Below, one piece after another: positions 26,001 through 32,928 of a DNA stretch of 64,000 bases. The notes beneath the pieces were generated by a model that saw only the letters and a list, made by a program, of their open reading frames with translations, was not told the DNA's origin and ran no database searches. Source of the DNA: Balneolaceae bacterium (GTDB lineage: Bacteria > Bacteroidota > Rhodothermia > Balneolales > Balneolaceae); NCBI GenBank assembly GCA_034521445.1, contig JAXHMM010000005.1, positions 1 to 64,000 on the forward strand. Reading direction: 5' to 3'. Position 1 is the stretch's first letter; each line of letters begins with the position of its first letter. Both the position numbers and the translations under genes were made by a program.

Positions 26001-26614
26001 AGTTCAGCCAACCGGTCCTGGTCCTTACGCGCAATGGGAATACCGCGATGCAGAAGGGTGCGGACCCATCAGAAACCCGAGAGGTCGTCAGCGAGGTCTA
26101 TTCTCTGCAGATAGGTGCTTTCAGCAGAAAGCAGAGCGCACAGCAATTCGTCTCCGGGTCGGAGAACCCGCTGGGCGAACCGGCCTCGGTTGTTTTCGAT
26201 TCCACACGCGGCCTTTACAAGGTATATGCCAACAGCCATCCCTTTGATTCACTGGAGAGGGCCCGCAATGCCCTGACAGATCTGCGCAGCCGGCCAGCGT
26301 TCGACAACGCTTTTATTGACCGGCGAACCGTACGCAGGAAGATTGCGGCTGAGCATTCTTCCCAGGATCCTGACCGAAGCTTTACTTACGAGGTGCACAT
26401 ACAGGGGGTGAGTGACATCTCCCGTGAGCGATTTCTGAGTGAGGCCATAACGAGCAATTTCAATCTCCTCAGCAACGGTCCCAAAGAAGAGCTGGTTGTT
26501 TTTCAGGATATTCCCGACTGGCAGACGGCAGTGGACCTAATCGGTAAATTGCGTCGCATTGCAGGAATGGGCCAACCTTTCATCGTGCTGCTCGAGACTG
26601 ACAATGGGGAATAG
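23057..26614 (+). CDS. Usher-like outer-membrane protein fused to SPOR-like repeats
   Basis: About 1185 residues from ATG 23057 (signal MRLFVRPILASVLGMLLLLTAMPEGKLHA; an ATG at 22958 gives an unlikely leader). The N-terminal domain (VYLPVGELFDFLMIPY..., DFYLLPKHFEQLFGLNFTVD) resembles usher N-domains. A long barrel region follows (ISVGQIRSGGLLTSSNFRGISISN; DYVIDGTTVPESEVEVYLNN as plug-like segment; IPYTYLRPGQVRYNASAGL), all features of PapC/FimD-type ushers. After the barrel come a Ca-binding-like SdrD_B/CNA-type stretch (VRLFLDENDSGTYNEGEE) and a carboxypeptidase-regulatory-like domain (PAAGVRIYMISEDGEF). Three SPOR-like repeats end it, from about residues 915 (VQLASFSNFENADRALA), 1013 (YSLQIGAFSRKQSAQQF) and 1109. 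SPOR domains bind denuded peptidoglycan. It would secrete and assemble the subunits encoded on either side. Confidence 0.72.
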   Translation: MRLFVRPILASVLGMLLLLTAMPEGKLHAVPAAHVMQQSDSHDPQEIFLSFSYRGTKSMVITALYHNDQVYLPVGELFDFLMIPYHTDTQSFVISGTYLSENQDYELHFDAEGDPRGRVGDREAAFGGQDFLIGELDFYLLPKHFEQLFGLNFTVDMNNLTLSLTTDNVLPIIQQMERQRRRNQITEQRERFDYYDLAFDRQRHFLRAGFADYALNTTLDPTGTNQYNYTLDVGGELLGGDVQGALYGGYNSSIGFQNYSDNLRWRFVPGNRNLVSNISVGQIRSGGLLTSSNFRGISISNEDIQPQILFQDYVIDGTTVPESEVEVYLNNSLIAFKTADMSGYYRFQIPITYGTTQLSLRIYRPDGTIETRSERIQIPYTYLRPGQVRYNASAGLAESSLLEDQDQYFQGQANAAVGIASWLTLRTGMDYLEADPAFQPLLYSSLSTRLASNFLFNLDLAPQAYYRADLSAVYPSSASLGATYTHYTRDRSLFNPTSIQRIFQGNIYLPFDLWGTPLSARLFGGYQQSRTTDQTQYRLDLSGRFGRMNVRLSIRDRQNGAVRPEFSNRANVSATASYVFPRGPATAGLLKGLYLRSQMDYNPHLNRITQASTQISKELGQNLRFQVSMGQNFLTNSLSGYVNLTFELNRVRATSTARMARNSVQFSQNLSGSVGYDGNYKELYFTNRRQVGQSAASVRLFLDENDSGTYNEGEEILPYNAVRLQRSGRTQLEEDGIIRVTQLQSYYRHNMEINYAALQNPTYVPKFDEFSFIADPNQFKPIDIPFYITGILEGMVYRQQDSGQRQPAAGVRIYMISEDGEFEKTFNTFSDGSFYTYEVPPGEYDMFIDPAQLQRLGAEAVPDTIDLKVESVEGGDYISGLEFTIVPEGTGRPEVITAADQDTAMDKQGLSPLDVYGEYNHSVQLASFSNFENADRALATAREQFNIPLTVSHTNDLYALRTHPIQNRQQAITLLHRIADSQFSQPVLVLTRNGNTAMQKGADPSETREVVSEVYSLQIGAFSRKQSAQQFVSGSENPLGEPASVVFDSTRGLYKVYANSHPFDSLERARNALTDLRSRPAFDNAFIDRRTVRRKIAAEHSSQDPDRSFTYEVHIQGVSDISRERFLSEAITSNFNLLSNGPKEELVVFQDIPDWQTAVDLIGKLRRIAGMGQPFIVLLETDNGE

Positions 26615-26665
26615 CCTCCATTCCCACCCAGCATATAATCAGACCTGAGTCTGTCGTTCAAACAC

Positions 26666-27085
26666 CTAATTGTACTCGATGGTAGCCATCAATTCTCCCC
26701 TGCTGTCTGTCCGTCCTGTGCTGTGGTCACTAATCCTCTCCGGCAGAATATCGTAGGTGGCGCTTCCCCCAAGCTCAACCATCGTATGGGAAATCAAATT
26801 TCCATGGATCATCTGTCCCGTATCGCTGCGAAGGGCCAGGGGTCCAGTGATCTTCAGGCTTAAAATTGCATAATCGATAGAGGGGAGCAATAGCCTGCCA
26901 AAGGAAGTAGTTAGATCAACGTCATCCCTGAAAGTTGTGTCGGGGAAGGTCACCGTGACAGGCTCCGGAGCAGGAAGCACACGTGCTGTTACTTTCATGG
27001 TGGCGGAATCGTAACCCTGGGCCCATACTATGGAGGGCAAAGATGGCACCATCACCAAGAATAATATTGCGATAAAACGCGTCAT
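26666..27085 (-). CDS. Small secreted fimbrial subunit candidate 5
   Basis: 139 residues with signal peptide MTRFIAILFLVMVPSLPSIVWAQ. The mature part is a short beta-rich domain ending GELMATIEYN: penultimate Tyr, alternating hydrophobics and Gly at -10 like the other subunits, but Thr instead of Gly at -14. It is the last gene of a leftward group and ends 52 bases from the usher stop (convergent). No database family recognised. Assignment as a subunit rests on the C-terminal pattern and location. Confidence 0.55.
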   Translation of the reverse strand: MTRFIAILFLVMVPSLPSIVWAQGYDSATMKVTARVLPAPEPVTVTFPDTTFRDDVDLTTSFGRLLLPSIDYAILSLKITGPLALRSDTGQMIHGNLISHTMVELGGSATYDILPERISDHSTGRTDSRGELMATIEYN

Positions 27086-27135
27086 GTAATTGCTCGTAGG
27101 CGGGGGATGAATGTGTCAATCCCAATGTATTAACT

Positions 27136-27153
27136 TTTTCTAATATTAGAAAA
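27136..27153. promoter_or_regulatory. 18-bp perfect palindrome, candidate operator
   Basis: TTTTCTAAT followed directly by ATTAGAAAA, in an AT-rich spacer about 50 bases upstream of the start of the 26666-27085 gene. The half-site ATTAGAA recurs, in the opposite arrangement, in the palindrome at 27218-27252. Confidence 0.5.
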
Positions 27154-27217
27154 TATTAATATTATATATACCAGTCCTATTCAAGCAATATCGTATCTTG
27201 ATGTGTTTAAGCTTCGT

Positions 27218-27252
27218 TTTTACATATATTAGAATTTCTAATTTATGTAAAA
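27218..27252. promoter_or_regulatory. 35-bp near-perfect AT palindrome
   Basis: Two arms of 17 bases around a central T at 27235 pair at 16 positions (the only mismatch is T27227/T27243). The core is ATTAGAA-T-TTCTAAT, flanked by TACATA and TATGTA. It lies between the T9SS gene and subunit 5. It may be an operator for a dimeric regulator or a hairpin ending the T9SS transcript; no T-tract follows on the minus strand. Confidence 0.5.
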
Positions 27253-27260
27253 TTACATTT

Positions 27261-27268
27261 GGGGGGGG
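27261..27268. repeat. G8 homopolymer (C8 on the minus strand)
   Basis: Eight consecutive G, 8 bases beyond the 35-bp palindrome and about 175 bases upstream of the start of subunit 5. Possible slipped-strand site affecting expression; variation not shown. Confidence 0.45.
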
Positions 27269-27293
27269 TAATGGAATAAGGTAAGAAGGGAAG

Positions 27294-28151
27294 TCAGCGA
27301 ACCAGGGTGAGCTCCTGTGAAAGTACAAAGCGGCTTCCGTCAGAACCCAGGGCCTCGAGGCGGTATATATACAACCCGCTGGCCTGATCGCGCGGACGCC
27401 AACGGACGGTATGTACACCGGGGGATATAACCTCTCGGTCCACAAGGCGAATCACTTCCCGTCCGAGCAGATCGTAGACCGTGATTCGTACCCTGGCCCG
27501 TACAGGAATCCAGAACTCGATGGTCGTCTCCTGATGAAATGGATTCGGATAATTCTGTTTGAGATCGTAGACCTTGCCGGGTACCCCCTCCACAGGAAGC
27601 ACATCCAATCGAAAAACCTCCTCATCGGATAGTCCTTCGGGATCCTCGACGAAGAGACGAACCGGGATGTCACTGGCGAAGAAGAGGCGCGTAGTAGAAA
27701 AGGTCAATATTCGAGTTTCTTCGTCCAGATCCACCTTCAGGTAGTGGTCACTCTCCGTATCTGGGTTATCCAAGAAGCGCTCATCCAGCACTTGCACTTC
27801 CCATTCCAGTTGATCGATGGTCTCCGCCTCATCGCTAACAAGTGTATCGAGCGCGACCCTGAGCGTATCAATCTGGTAAAAACTCAATACCTCCAGGTCG
27901 TCAATCTCAGGCGCCCGGATATGTGCGGTAGCCCTCGCCGGTCCATATCCAACATCCAAGGTGAGGGTACCCGGAGCTGTAGCTATTTCTTTCTGAGATT
28001 CAGGGGCGTCCTGCCCCACCGCAGTTGCAGACAAGGCCGTTTCCAGCAGCACCAGAGCCGCGCTCATGAATAAATACTTCAGCGTAGATACCGTTGGAAT
28101 CTGTCGGGTGCCCCATCCCGGAAACTGCCATGGATGCATGTGCCGTTGCAT
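27294..28151 (-). CDS. Small T9SS-sorted surface protein
   Basis: 285 residues. A hydrophobic signal-like stretch lies at residues 25-46 (LKYLFMSAALVLLETALSATAVGQ); the true start could be an internal Met nearer to it (codons 5 or 29). The middle is one beta-rich domain of about 150 residues with no family recognised (RLFFASDIPVRLFVEDPEGLSDEEVFRLDVLPV resembles Ig/cadherin-like strands). The end is a type A T9SS sorting domain: YDLKQNYPNPFHQETTIEF ... VYDLLGREV ... SGLYIYRLEA. Its place inside the fimbria-like locus suggests a surface-attached partner, but that is guesswork. It follows the SPOR lipoprotein gene by 62 bases. Confidence 0.75.
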   Translation of the reverse strand: MQRHMHPWQFPGWGTRQIPTVSTLKYLFMSAALVLLETALSATAVGQDAPESQKEIATAPGTLTLDVGYGPARATAHIRAPEIDDLEVLSFYQIDTLRVALDTLVSDEAETIDQLEWEVQVLDERFLDNPDTESDHYLKVDLDEETRILTFSTTRLFFASDIPVRLFVEDPEGLSDEEVFRLDVLPVEGVPGKVYDLKQNYPNPFHQETTIEFWIPVRARVRITVYDLLGREVIRLVDREVISPGVHTVRWRPRDQASGLYIYRLEALGSDGSRFVLSQELTLVR

Positions 28152-28213
28152 TAGTTCAGGAGTGTTTCTGTAGAGTATCGTTCAAAATAATCACCATGTT
28201 GAAGCGGGAAGTT

Positions 28214-29857
28214 TTAGGGGGAGGAAGGTGATACTTCACTCACAAGAATGATCTCTGTCCTTAGCGAAGGAAAACGGTCCTCCGATATCTCGGCCTGCTG
28301 TCGCAACGGTCCCCAATCGGTACTCATATAACCAAGTATTACCCTTGATTTTTCACCCAGATAGTGCCAGAGTTGAAGGTTCCAATCCACCCGGGGCTGC
28401 CATACCCGGTATTGGGACAGGCCCTCCTCAAGGGTCTCATAATTTCCAAGCTGCAACAGATACCGGTACGTCGGCCGGTACGTACGGGGGGGCTCTCCTC
28501 GCGCCACAAACATTTCAGCCCCGATCCCTGCATTCTGAAGCTCGTCCAGAGCCTGCTCCGCCTCAAGTATGGAGTCATAAGTCCTGCTTCGAACGCGGTA
28601 CACATCGCCCTCATCAGACCGCTGAATCTGCAAGGCTGTCCCGTGACGCCGATTAACATTATCAACGTAATTGCGGGCTCGCAGACTGTCTCCGAAGGCG
28701 GCAACCTGCACCTGATAGGGTATAGGAGTCGCTTCACTTCCCTCACAAGACTGGTATACCATGGCATCCTCAAATTCTTCGGCTTCCCGCACCTCAGCCA
28801 AAAACTCCAGGCTTTCGGCCAGACTGCCCCGCTCCGATGTTCTTACGACATAGAGCATCCGGACGGAATCCAGGTAAATCCGGGGATATTCTCCTGTAAG
28901 ATCCGACAAGGTCCTGACGGCCTGCAATGCGTTTGAATAGGATTCGTAGCCTCCAACCTGCACGCTGAATACACATGATGACTCATAGAGTGTATCCACC
29001 CTTACGGAGGAGTGAGGCATCTCTCCTTCACGTCCGGTACTATCCTCCTCGGCTTCTTCCTTGCCACGCTTGACCTCCACTATCTGTGGCGGAACATCTG
29101 CCTCGGGGGGCTGCGGTTCCTCCACACTACCAATCCCGTCGCGTCGTCCTCCCATGCGAATGTTTAACCCTATCGAAAATTCCATATAGTCATGGTCATA
29201 CCCCTTTCCCCGAACGGGAATTTCGTTTAGCATGCGCACGCCCCCCGCGTTGACCTGTAAATGTACGTCAGTGTTGAACTGAATTTCAAAGCCCACGCCA
29301 AAAGAGAATTTCGGGGTCACGCCATCGTCCAGGGAAAAGAACGACGAGGCCGGCAGTTTGCCTCCCAGATTTCCAGTGCGGGGATCGGGGTCGGGTCTCT
29401 CCTCCACCGTTTGATGAATCAGGACGCCTGTTCCCATATAGGCGTATGGAGAAATGGCCTCCCCCCTATTCTTACCTGCTGACAGCACCGGAAGAAGGCG
29501 GACGTTAAGGCGGTACTCCAGGGGAATCAGCCGGGCTTCCCCACCCCTGCTGTTTACCGTGCCTATGGAGGCGCGTGCTTCCCCAAAAAGATCTCCCGCA
29601 AAATTATGCCGCGCCTGTATGCCGAACAGGACGTTTGAGCCCGTCAGGCCAGTGAATACGCTCCCGGTTCCGGGTACACCCCCGAGGAAGACTCCAAGGG
29701 ATCGTTCCGATTGAACACCTCCGAGTGTATCGCGTTGGGTCGAGGATCGATCCGATACGGCCTGATCCTGAAGCGTGTGTGAAGAGGCCCCGGTCGGCGC
29801 CACGCAACCCAGCACAACCAGTAATCCTGTAACCAGGAAAAAAAGCCTCAGCTTCAT
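28214..29857 (-). CDS. Beta-barrel lipoprotein with three SPOR-like repeats
   Basis: 547 residues from ATG 29857. The signal peptide has a lipobox LVVLGC (Cys18). Residues about 45-245 look like an outer-membrane beta-barrel (GVFLGGVPGTGSVFTGL, YAYMGTGVLIHQ, FSFGVGFEIQFNTDVHLQVNAGG, YMEFSIGLNIRMGG). An acidic/proline linker follows, then three SPOR-like repeats: CVFSVQVGGYESYSNALQA, YQVQVAAFGDSLRARNYVD and YRYLLQLGNYETLEEGLSQ. The number and type of SPOR repeats mirror those at the end of the usher across the convergent junction. A role in anchoring the assembly platform to peptidoglycan is plausible but unproven. Confidence 0.72.
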   Translation of the reverse strand: MKLRLFFLVTGLLVVLGCVAPTGASSHTLQDQAVSDRSSTQRDTLGGVQSERSLGVFLGGVPGTGSVFTGLTGSNVLFGIQARHNFAGDLFGEARASIGTVNSRGGEARLIPLEYRLNVRLLPVLSAGKNRGEAISPYAYMGTGVLIHQTVEERPDPDPRTGNLGGKLPASSFFSLDDGVTPKFSFGVGFEIQFNTDVHLQVNAGGVRMLNEIPVRGKGYDHDYMEFSIGLNIRMGGRRDGIGSVEEPQPPEADVPPQIVEVKRGKEEAEEDSTGREGEMPHSSVRVDTLYESSCVFSVQVGGYESYSNALQAVRTLSDLTGEYPRIYLDSVRMLYVVRTSERGSLAESLEFLAEVREAEEFEDAMVYQSCEGSEATPIPYQVQVAAFGDSLRARNYVDNVNRRHGTALQIQRSDEGDVYRVRSRTYDSILEAEQALDELQNAGIGAEMFVARGEPPRTYRPTYRYLLQLGNYETLEEGLSQYRVWQPRVDWNLQLWHYLGEKSRVILGYMSTDWGPLRQQAEISEDRFPSLRTEIILVSEVSPSSP

Positions 29858-30045
29858 CAATTGATAGCCAATTCGGGTTGCACAGTTACTCAGATCGGCC
29901 GGCGACGGGGCCGTCCGGGACCATACCGCCGGGCCAAGGCAGTATAAGAAAGCCTCTGCAATGTTATGTACTAATCTTCAGGGATCACCGTGGATGGGAA
30001 AAGAAATGACCTGAGTCAACGGTTAAAAGAACCAGGTAGCCTCCC

Positions 30046-30468
30046 TCAGTTGTAGACAATAGTGGCGGTCAGGCTGCCGCTGTAGCGTCCAACCCCTTTC
30101 TGCACCATTCTTCCGCGAAGAATATCGAGTACCGGCCTTCCCTGACGGTCCATACGGGGCACCGTCCGTACGTCCAGTTTCATCCGGCGGCCCTGGTCAT
30201 CCCCCAACTCCATGCTCTTGGCAAGGTCCAGATGGTATGAACTGCGGGGTTTCTTATCCATTACCAGGCGTCCCAGCAAAATTTCAGGTGCCAGACTGTT
30301 CATGCTGCCGGGATTATAATTCGTTTGAGCTGTCTCCAACAGGAGCGAAGGAGGCGATTTGACGATCATCACCCGGACGTTCATGACGGCAGTAAGCACC
30401 CGTTGTGCCTGAGAGGGGTTCGCGCATGCGAGGAGCATCCCCGTAAGAAATAGCAAAACTCGTCTCAT
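30046..30468 (-). CDS. Small secreted fimbrial subunit candidate 6
   Basis: 140 residues, signal peptide MRRVLLFLTGMLLACANPSQAQ (an alternative reading is a lipobox LLAC with Cys15). The short beta-rich mature domain ends GRYSGSLTATIVYN, with Gly -14, Tyr -12, Gly -10 and penultimate Tyr exactly as in subunits 1-4. First gene of the leftward group 30468 to 26666, with 188 bases before the SPOR lipoprotein gene. Confidence 0.62.
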   Translation of the reverse strand: MRRVLLFLTGMLLACANPSQAQRVLTAVMNVRVMIVKSPPSLLLETAQTNYNPGSMNSLAPEILLGRLVMDKKPRSSYHLDLAKSMELGDDQGRRMKLDVRTVPRMDRQGRPVLDILRGRMVQKGVGRYSGSLTATIVYN

Positions 30469-30628
30469 GAAACCATGCCATTTTCGGGAACGGGGTCTGC
30501 CGCCCCACCCCCATCCGTTGACAGATACCGTTAGTCTGGTATCTTTATCGGACGGCGAGAAGGAAACCTTAGGTGAAAACGGAAAAATATTTCCGGTCCC
30601 GCGCCCGGCCCGTGGCGCCAGACAGGGA

Positions 30629-31876
30629 CTAAAGCAACATGCCCAGGGGATTCTCCAGCATCTCCTTGAGGGTATTGAGGAAGCGGGCGGCAGTGGCGCC
30701 GTCCACGATGCGGTGGTCGCTGGAAAGGGTAACCTTCATGCGTTTGCCGGGGACCACCTCGCCGTCTTTGACCACCGGCACATCCCGGATGGCGCCCACC
30801 GCCAGGATGCAGGCGTTGGGGGGATTGATGATGGCGGTGAACTCCTCGATGCCGAACATGCCCAGGTTGCTCACCGTAAAGGTGCTTCCCTCCATCTCTT
30901 CAGGCTGCAGGTTCCGGTCGCGCGCCTTATCGGCCAGCTCGCGGGTCTCCCGCGAGATCTGAAGCAGGCCCTTCCTGTCGGTGTTCTGGATCACCGGCGT
31001 CACCAGTCCCTCGTCGATGGCCACGGCCACCGCCACGTGCACGCCGCCGTGCTCCACGATGGTGTCGCCCTTCCAGGAGCTGTTGACCTGGGGATGGCGG
31101 CGCAGGGCCGCGGCACAGGCCTTGACGATAATGTCATTGAAGGAGATTTTCTCGTCGGCCGAATCCACCAGCTGCTTGCGCGCCGACCAGGTCGCCTCCA
31201 TGTCGATGTCGATGGTCTCGTAGTAATGGGGGCTGGAGAATTTGCTTTCGGCCAGCCGGCGGGCGATGGTCTTGCGCATCTGCGAGACGCGGTACTCCTT
31301 GTCCTCCGCCGATACAGGCGCCATGGGGGCGGCTGCGGGTTCGTAGGACTCGATATCCTTCTTGACGATGCGGCCCTCGGGTCCGCTGCCGGAAACCCGT
31401 CCCAGGTCGATGCCGCGCTCTTCGGCCATGCGCCGCGCCAGCGGCGAGGCCTTGATGCGCCCGTTGCCGCCTGCAGGCCGCCCGTTGCCGCCCGCGTCGG
31501 TCGAGGGAGCGGGTGATGGGGCTCCGTCCGATTCCTTTTCCGCGGTCTCCTCGCTGCCGTCCTCCTCGCTGCCGGAAGACTCCTCCCCGGAAGCCTCCTC
31601 GCCACCCTCATCCTCGAGCAGGCCGGAGATGTCCTCCCCCTCCTCGCCTATGACGGCCATGGTGCGTCCCAGCGGCACTGCCTCCCCCTCCCCGAAAAGA
31701 ATCTTCAGGATGGTGCCGCCGTCAAAGACCTCCACCTCCATGGTGGCCTTGTCGGTCTCCACCTCGGCGATAACATCGCCGGATTCCACCTTGTCGCCTT
31801 CCTCTACGTTCCACTTGGCGATCACCCCTTCCTCCATGGTGTCGCTCAACTTGGGCATTTCAACCTTAACAGCCAT
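30629..31876 (-). CDS. pdhC: Pyruvate dehydrogenase E2, dihydrolipoamide acetyltransferase
   Basis: Core of the 2-oxoacid dehydrogenase complex that makes acetyl-CoA. Order: one lipoyl domain (residues 1-80, lipoylated Lys in VETDKATMEVE), an acidic Ser/Glu-rich linker (85-130), the E1/E3-binding domain (ASPLARRMAEERGIDLGRVSGSGPEGRI) and the catalytic domain with the C-terminal SSDHRIVDGATAARFL active-site motif. 415 residues. Third in the leftward operon after E1-alpha and E1-beta; no E3 gene is seen here. Assignment to pyruvate rather than a branched-chain substrate is by family resemblance. Confidence 0.92.
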   Translation of the reverse strand: MAVKVEMPKLSDTMEEGVIAKWNVEEGDKVESGDVIAEVETDKATMEVEVFDGGTILKILFGEGEAVPLGRTMAVIGEEGEDISGLLEDEGGEEASGEESSGSEEDGSEETAEKESDGAPSPAPSTDAGGNGRPAGGNGRIKASPLARRMAEERGIDLGRVSGSGPEGRIVKKDIESYEPAAAPMAPVSAEDKEYRVSQMRKTIARRLAESKFSSPHYYETIDIDMEATWSARKQLVDSADEKISFNDIIVKACAAALRRHPQVNSSWKGDTIVEHGGVHVAVAVAIDEGLVTPVIQNTDRKGLLQISRETRELADKARDRNLQPEEMEGSTFTVSNLGMFGIEEFTAIINPPNACILAVGAIRDVPVVKDGEVVPGKRMKVTLSSDHRIVDGATAARFLNTLKEMLENPLGMLL

Positions 31877-31897
31877 AAAAGGTACCTGCGGATTGGG

Positions 31898-32881
31898 TTA
31901 TTTTCGGTAGGTGACGGTGTTGACGGCGTCGATGACCTGCTGGGCGTCGGGCAGCCATTTGTCGAATAGGTTCTTGGCAAAGGGCGCGCTGGTGTCGGGC
32001 AGGGTGACCCGCTGTACCGGGGCGTCGAGCCAGTCGAAGGCCTCGCGCTGGATGAGGTAACCCGTCTCGGCGGCGAAGCCTCCGAAGGGATGCGCCTCAT
32101 CGACGATCACGCATCGGTTGGTCTTTTTTACGGAGCGCACGATGGTCTCCATGTCCAGGGGCTTGACGGTGCGGGGATCGATAATTTCCACCTCCACGCC
32201 CTCTTTGGCGAGCTGTGCGGCGGCCCCCTTGACCACGTGGTACATCTTGCCGTGGGCCACCACGGTCACGTCGCCCCCCTCACGCTTCACCTTGGCCTGG
32301 CCGATGGGGATGGTGTAGTCTTCCTCGTCGGGCACCTCCCCCTTCATGCCGTACATCTGCTCGGACTCCATGAAAAGCACCGGGTTGTCGTCGCGAATGG
32401 CCGACTTGAGCAGGCCCTTGGCGTCGCCCGGCTCGGAGGTGTAGATCACCTTCAGGCCGGGGAAATGGGCGTACATGGCGTCGTAGGAAACCGAGTGGGT
32501 GGCGCTGAGCTGGCCCGCCGAAGCGTTGGGCCCGCGGAAGACGATGGGAATCTGGATCTGTCCCCCGGTCATGTAGCGGATCTTGGAGGCGTGGTTGATG
32601 ATCTGGTCGGCCGCCAGCACCGCAAAGTTGAAGGTCATGAACTCCACGATGGGACGCAGGCCGTTCATGGCGGCCCCCACCCCGATGCCGGCGAATCCCA
32701 GCTCGGAGATGGGCGTGTCGATCATGCGCCTGGGACCGTACTTGTCCAGCAGTCCCTCGGTGACCTTGTAGGCGCCGTCGTATTCGGCGACCTCCTCGCC
32801 CATCACCAGGATGTTATCGTCGCGGGACATCTCCTCGTCGATGGCCGCGCGTATCGCTTCTCGAAATTGTAATTCAGCCAT
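31898..32881 (-). CDS. pdhB: Pyruvate dehydrogenase E1 component, beta subunit
   Basis: Pairs with E1-alpha for thiamine-diphosphate-dependent decarboxylation. MAELQFREAIRAAIDEEMSRDDNILVMGEEVAEYDGAYKVTEGL is the standard N-terminus; RGPNASAGQLSATHS and IIDPRTVKPLDMETI are also typical. 327 residues, 47 bases after E1-alpha and 21 bases before E2. Confidence 0.96.
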   Translation of the reverse strand: MAELQFREAIRAAIDEEMSRDDNILVMGEEVAEYDGAYKVTEGLLDKYGPRRMIDTPISELGFAGIGVGAAMNGLRPIVEFMTFNFAVLAADQIINHASKIRYMTGGQIQIPIVFRGPNASAGQLSATHSVSYDAMYAHFPGLKVIYTSEPGDAKGLLKSAIRDDNPVLFMESEQMYGMKGEVPDEEDYTIPIGQAKVKREGGDVTVVAHGKMYHVVKGAAAQLAKEGVEVEIIDPRTVKPLDMETIVRSVKKTNRCVIVDEAHPFGGFAAETGYLIQREAFDWLDAPVQRVTLPDTSAPFAKNLFDKWLPDAQQVIDAVNTVTYRK

Positions 32882-32928
32882 GAGTACCTTCTTAGGCCGC
32901 TGGGGCCGTGTGTTCGCGTTTGCGTAAC

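Noticed and set aside
27218-27252. The 35-bp palindrome as an intrinsic terminator of the T9SS gene
   Set aside because: The stem is nearly all A/T and no T-tract follows on the minus strand; a regulatory site seems at least as likely.
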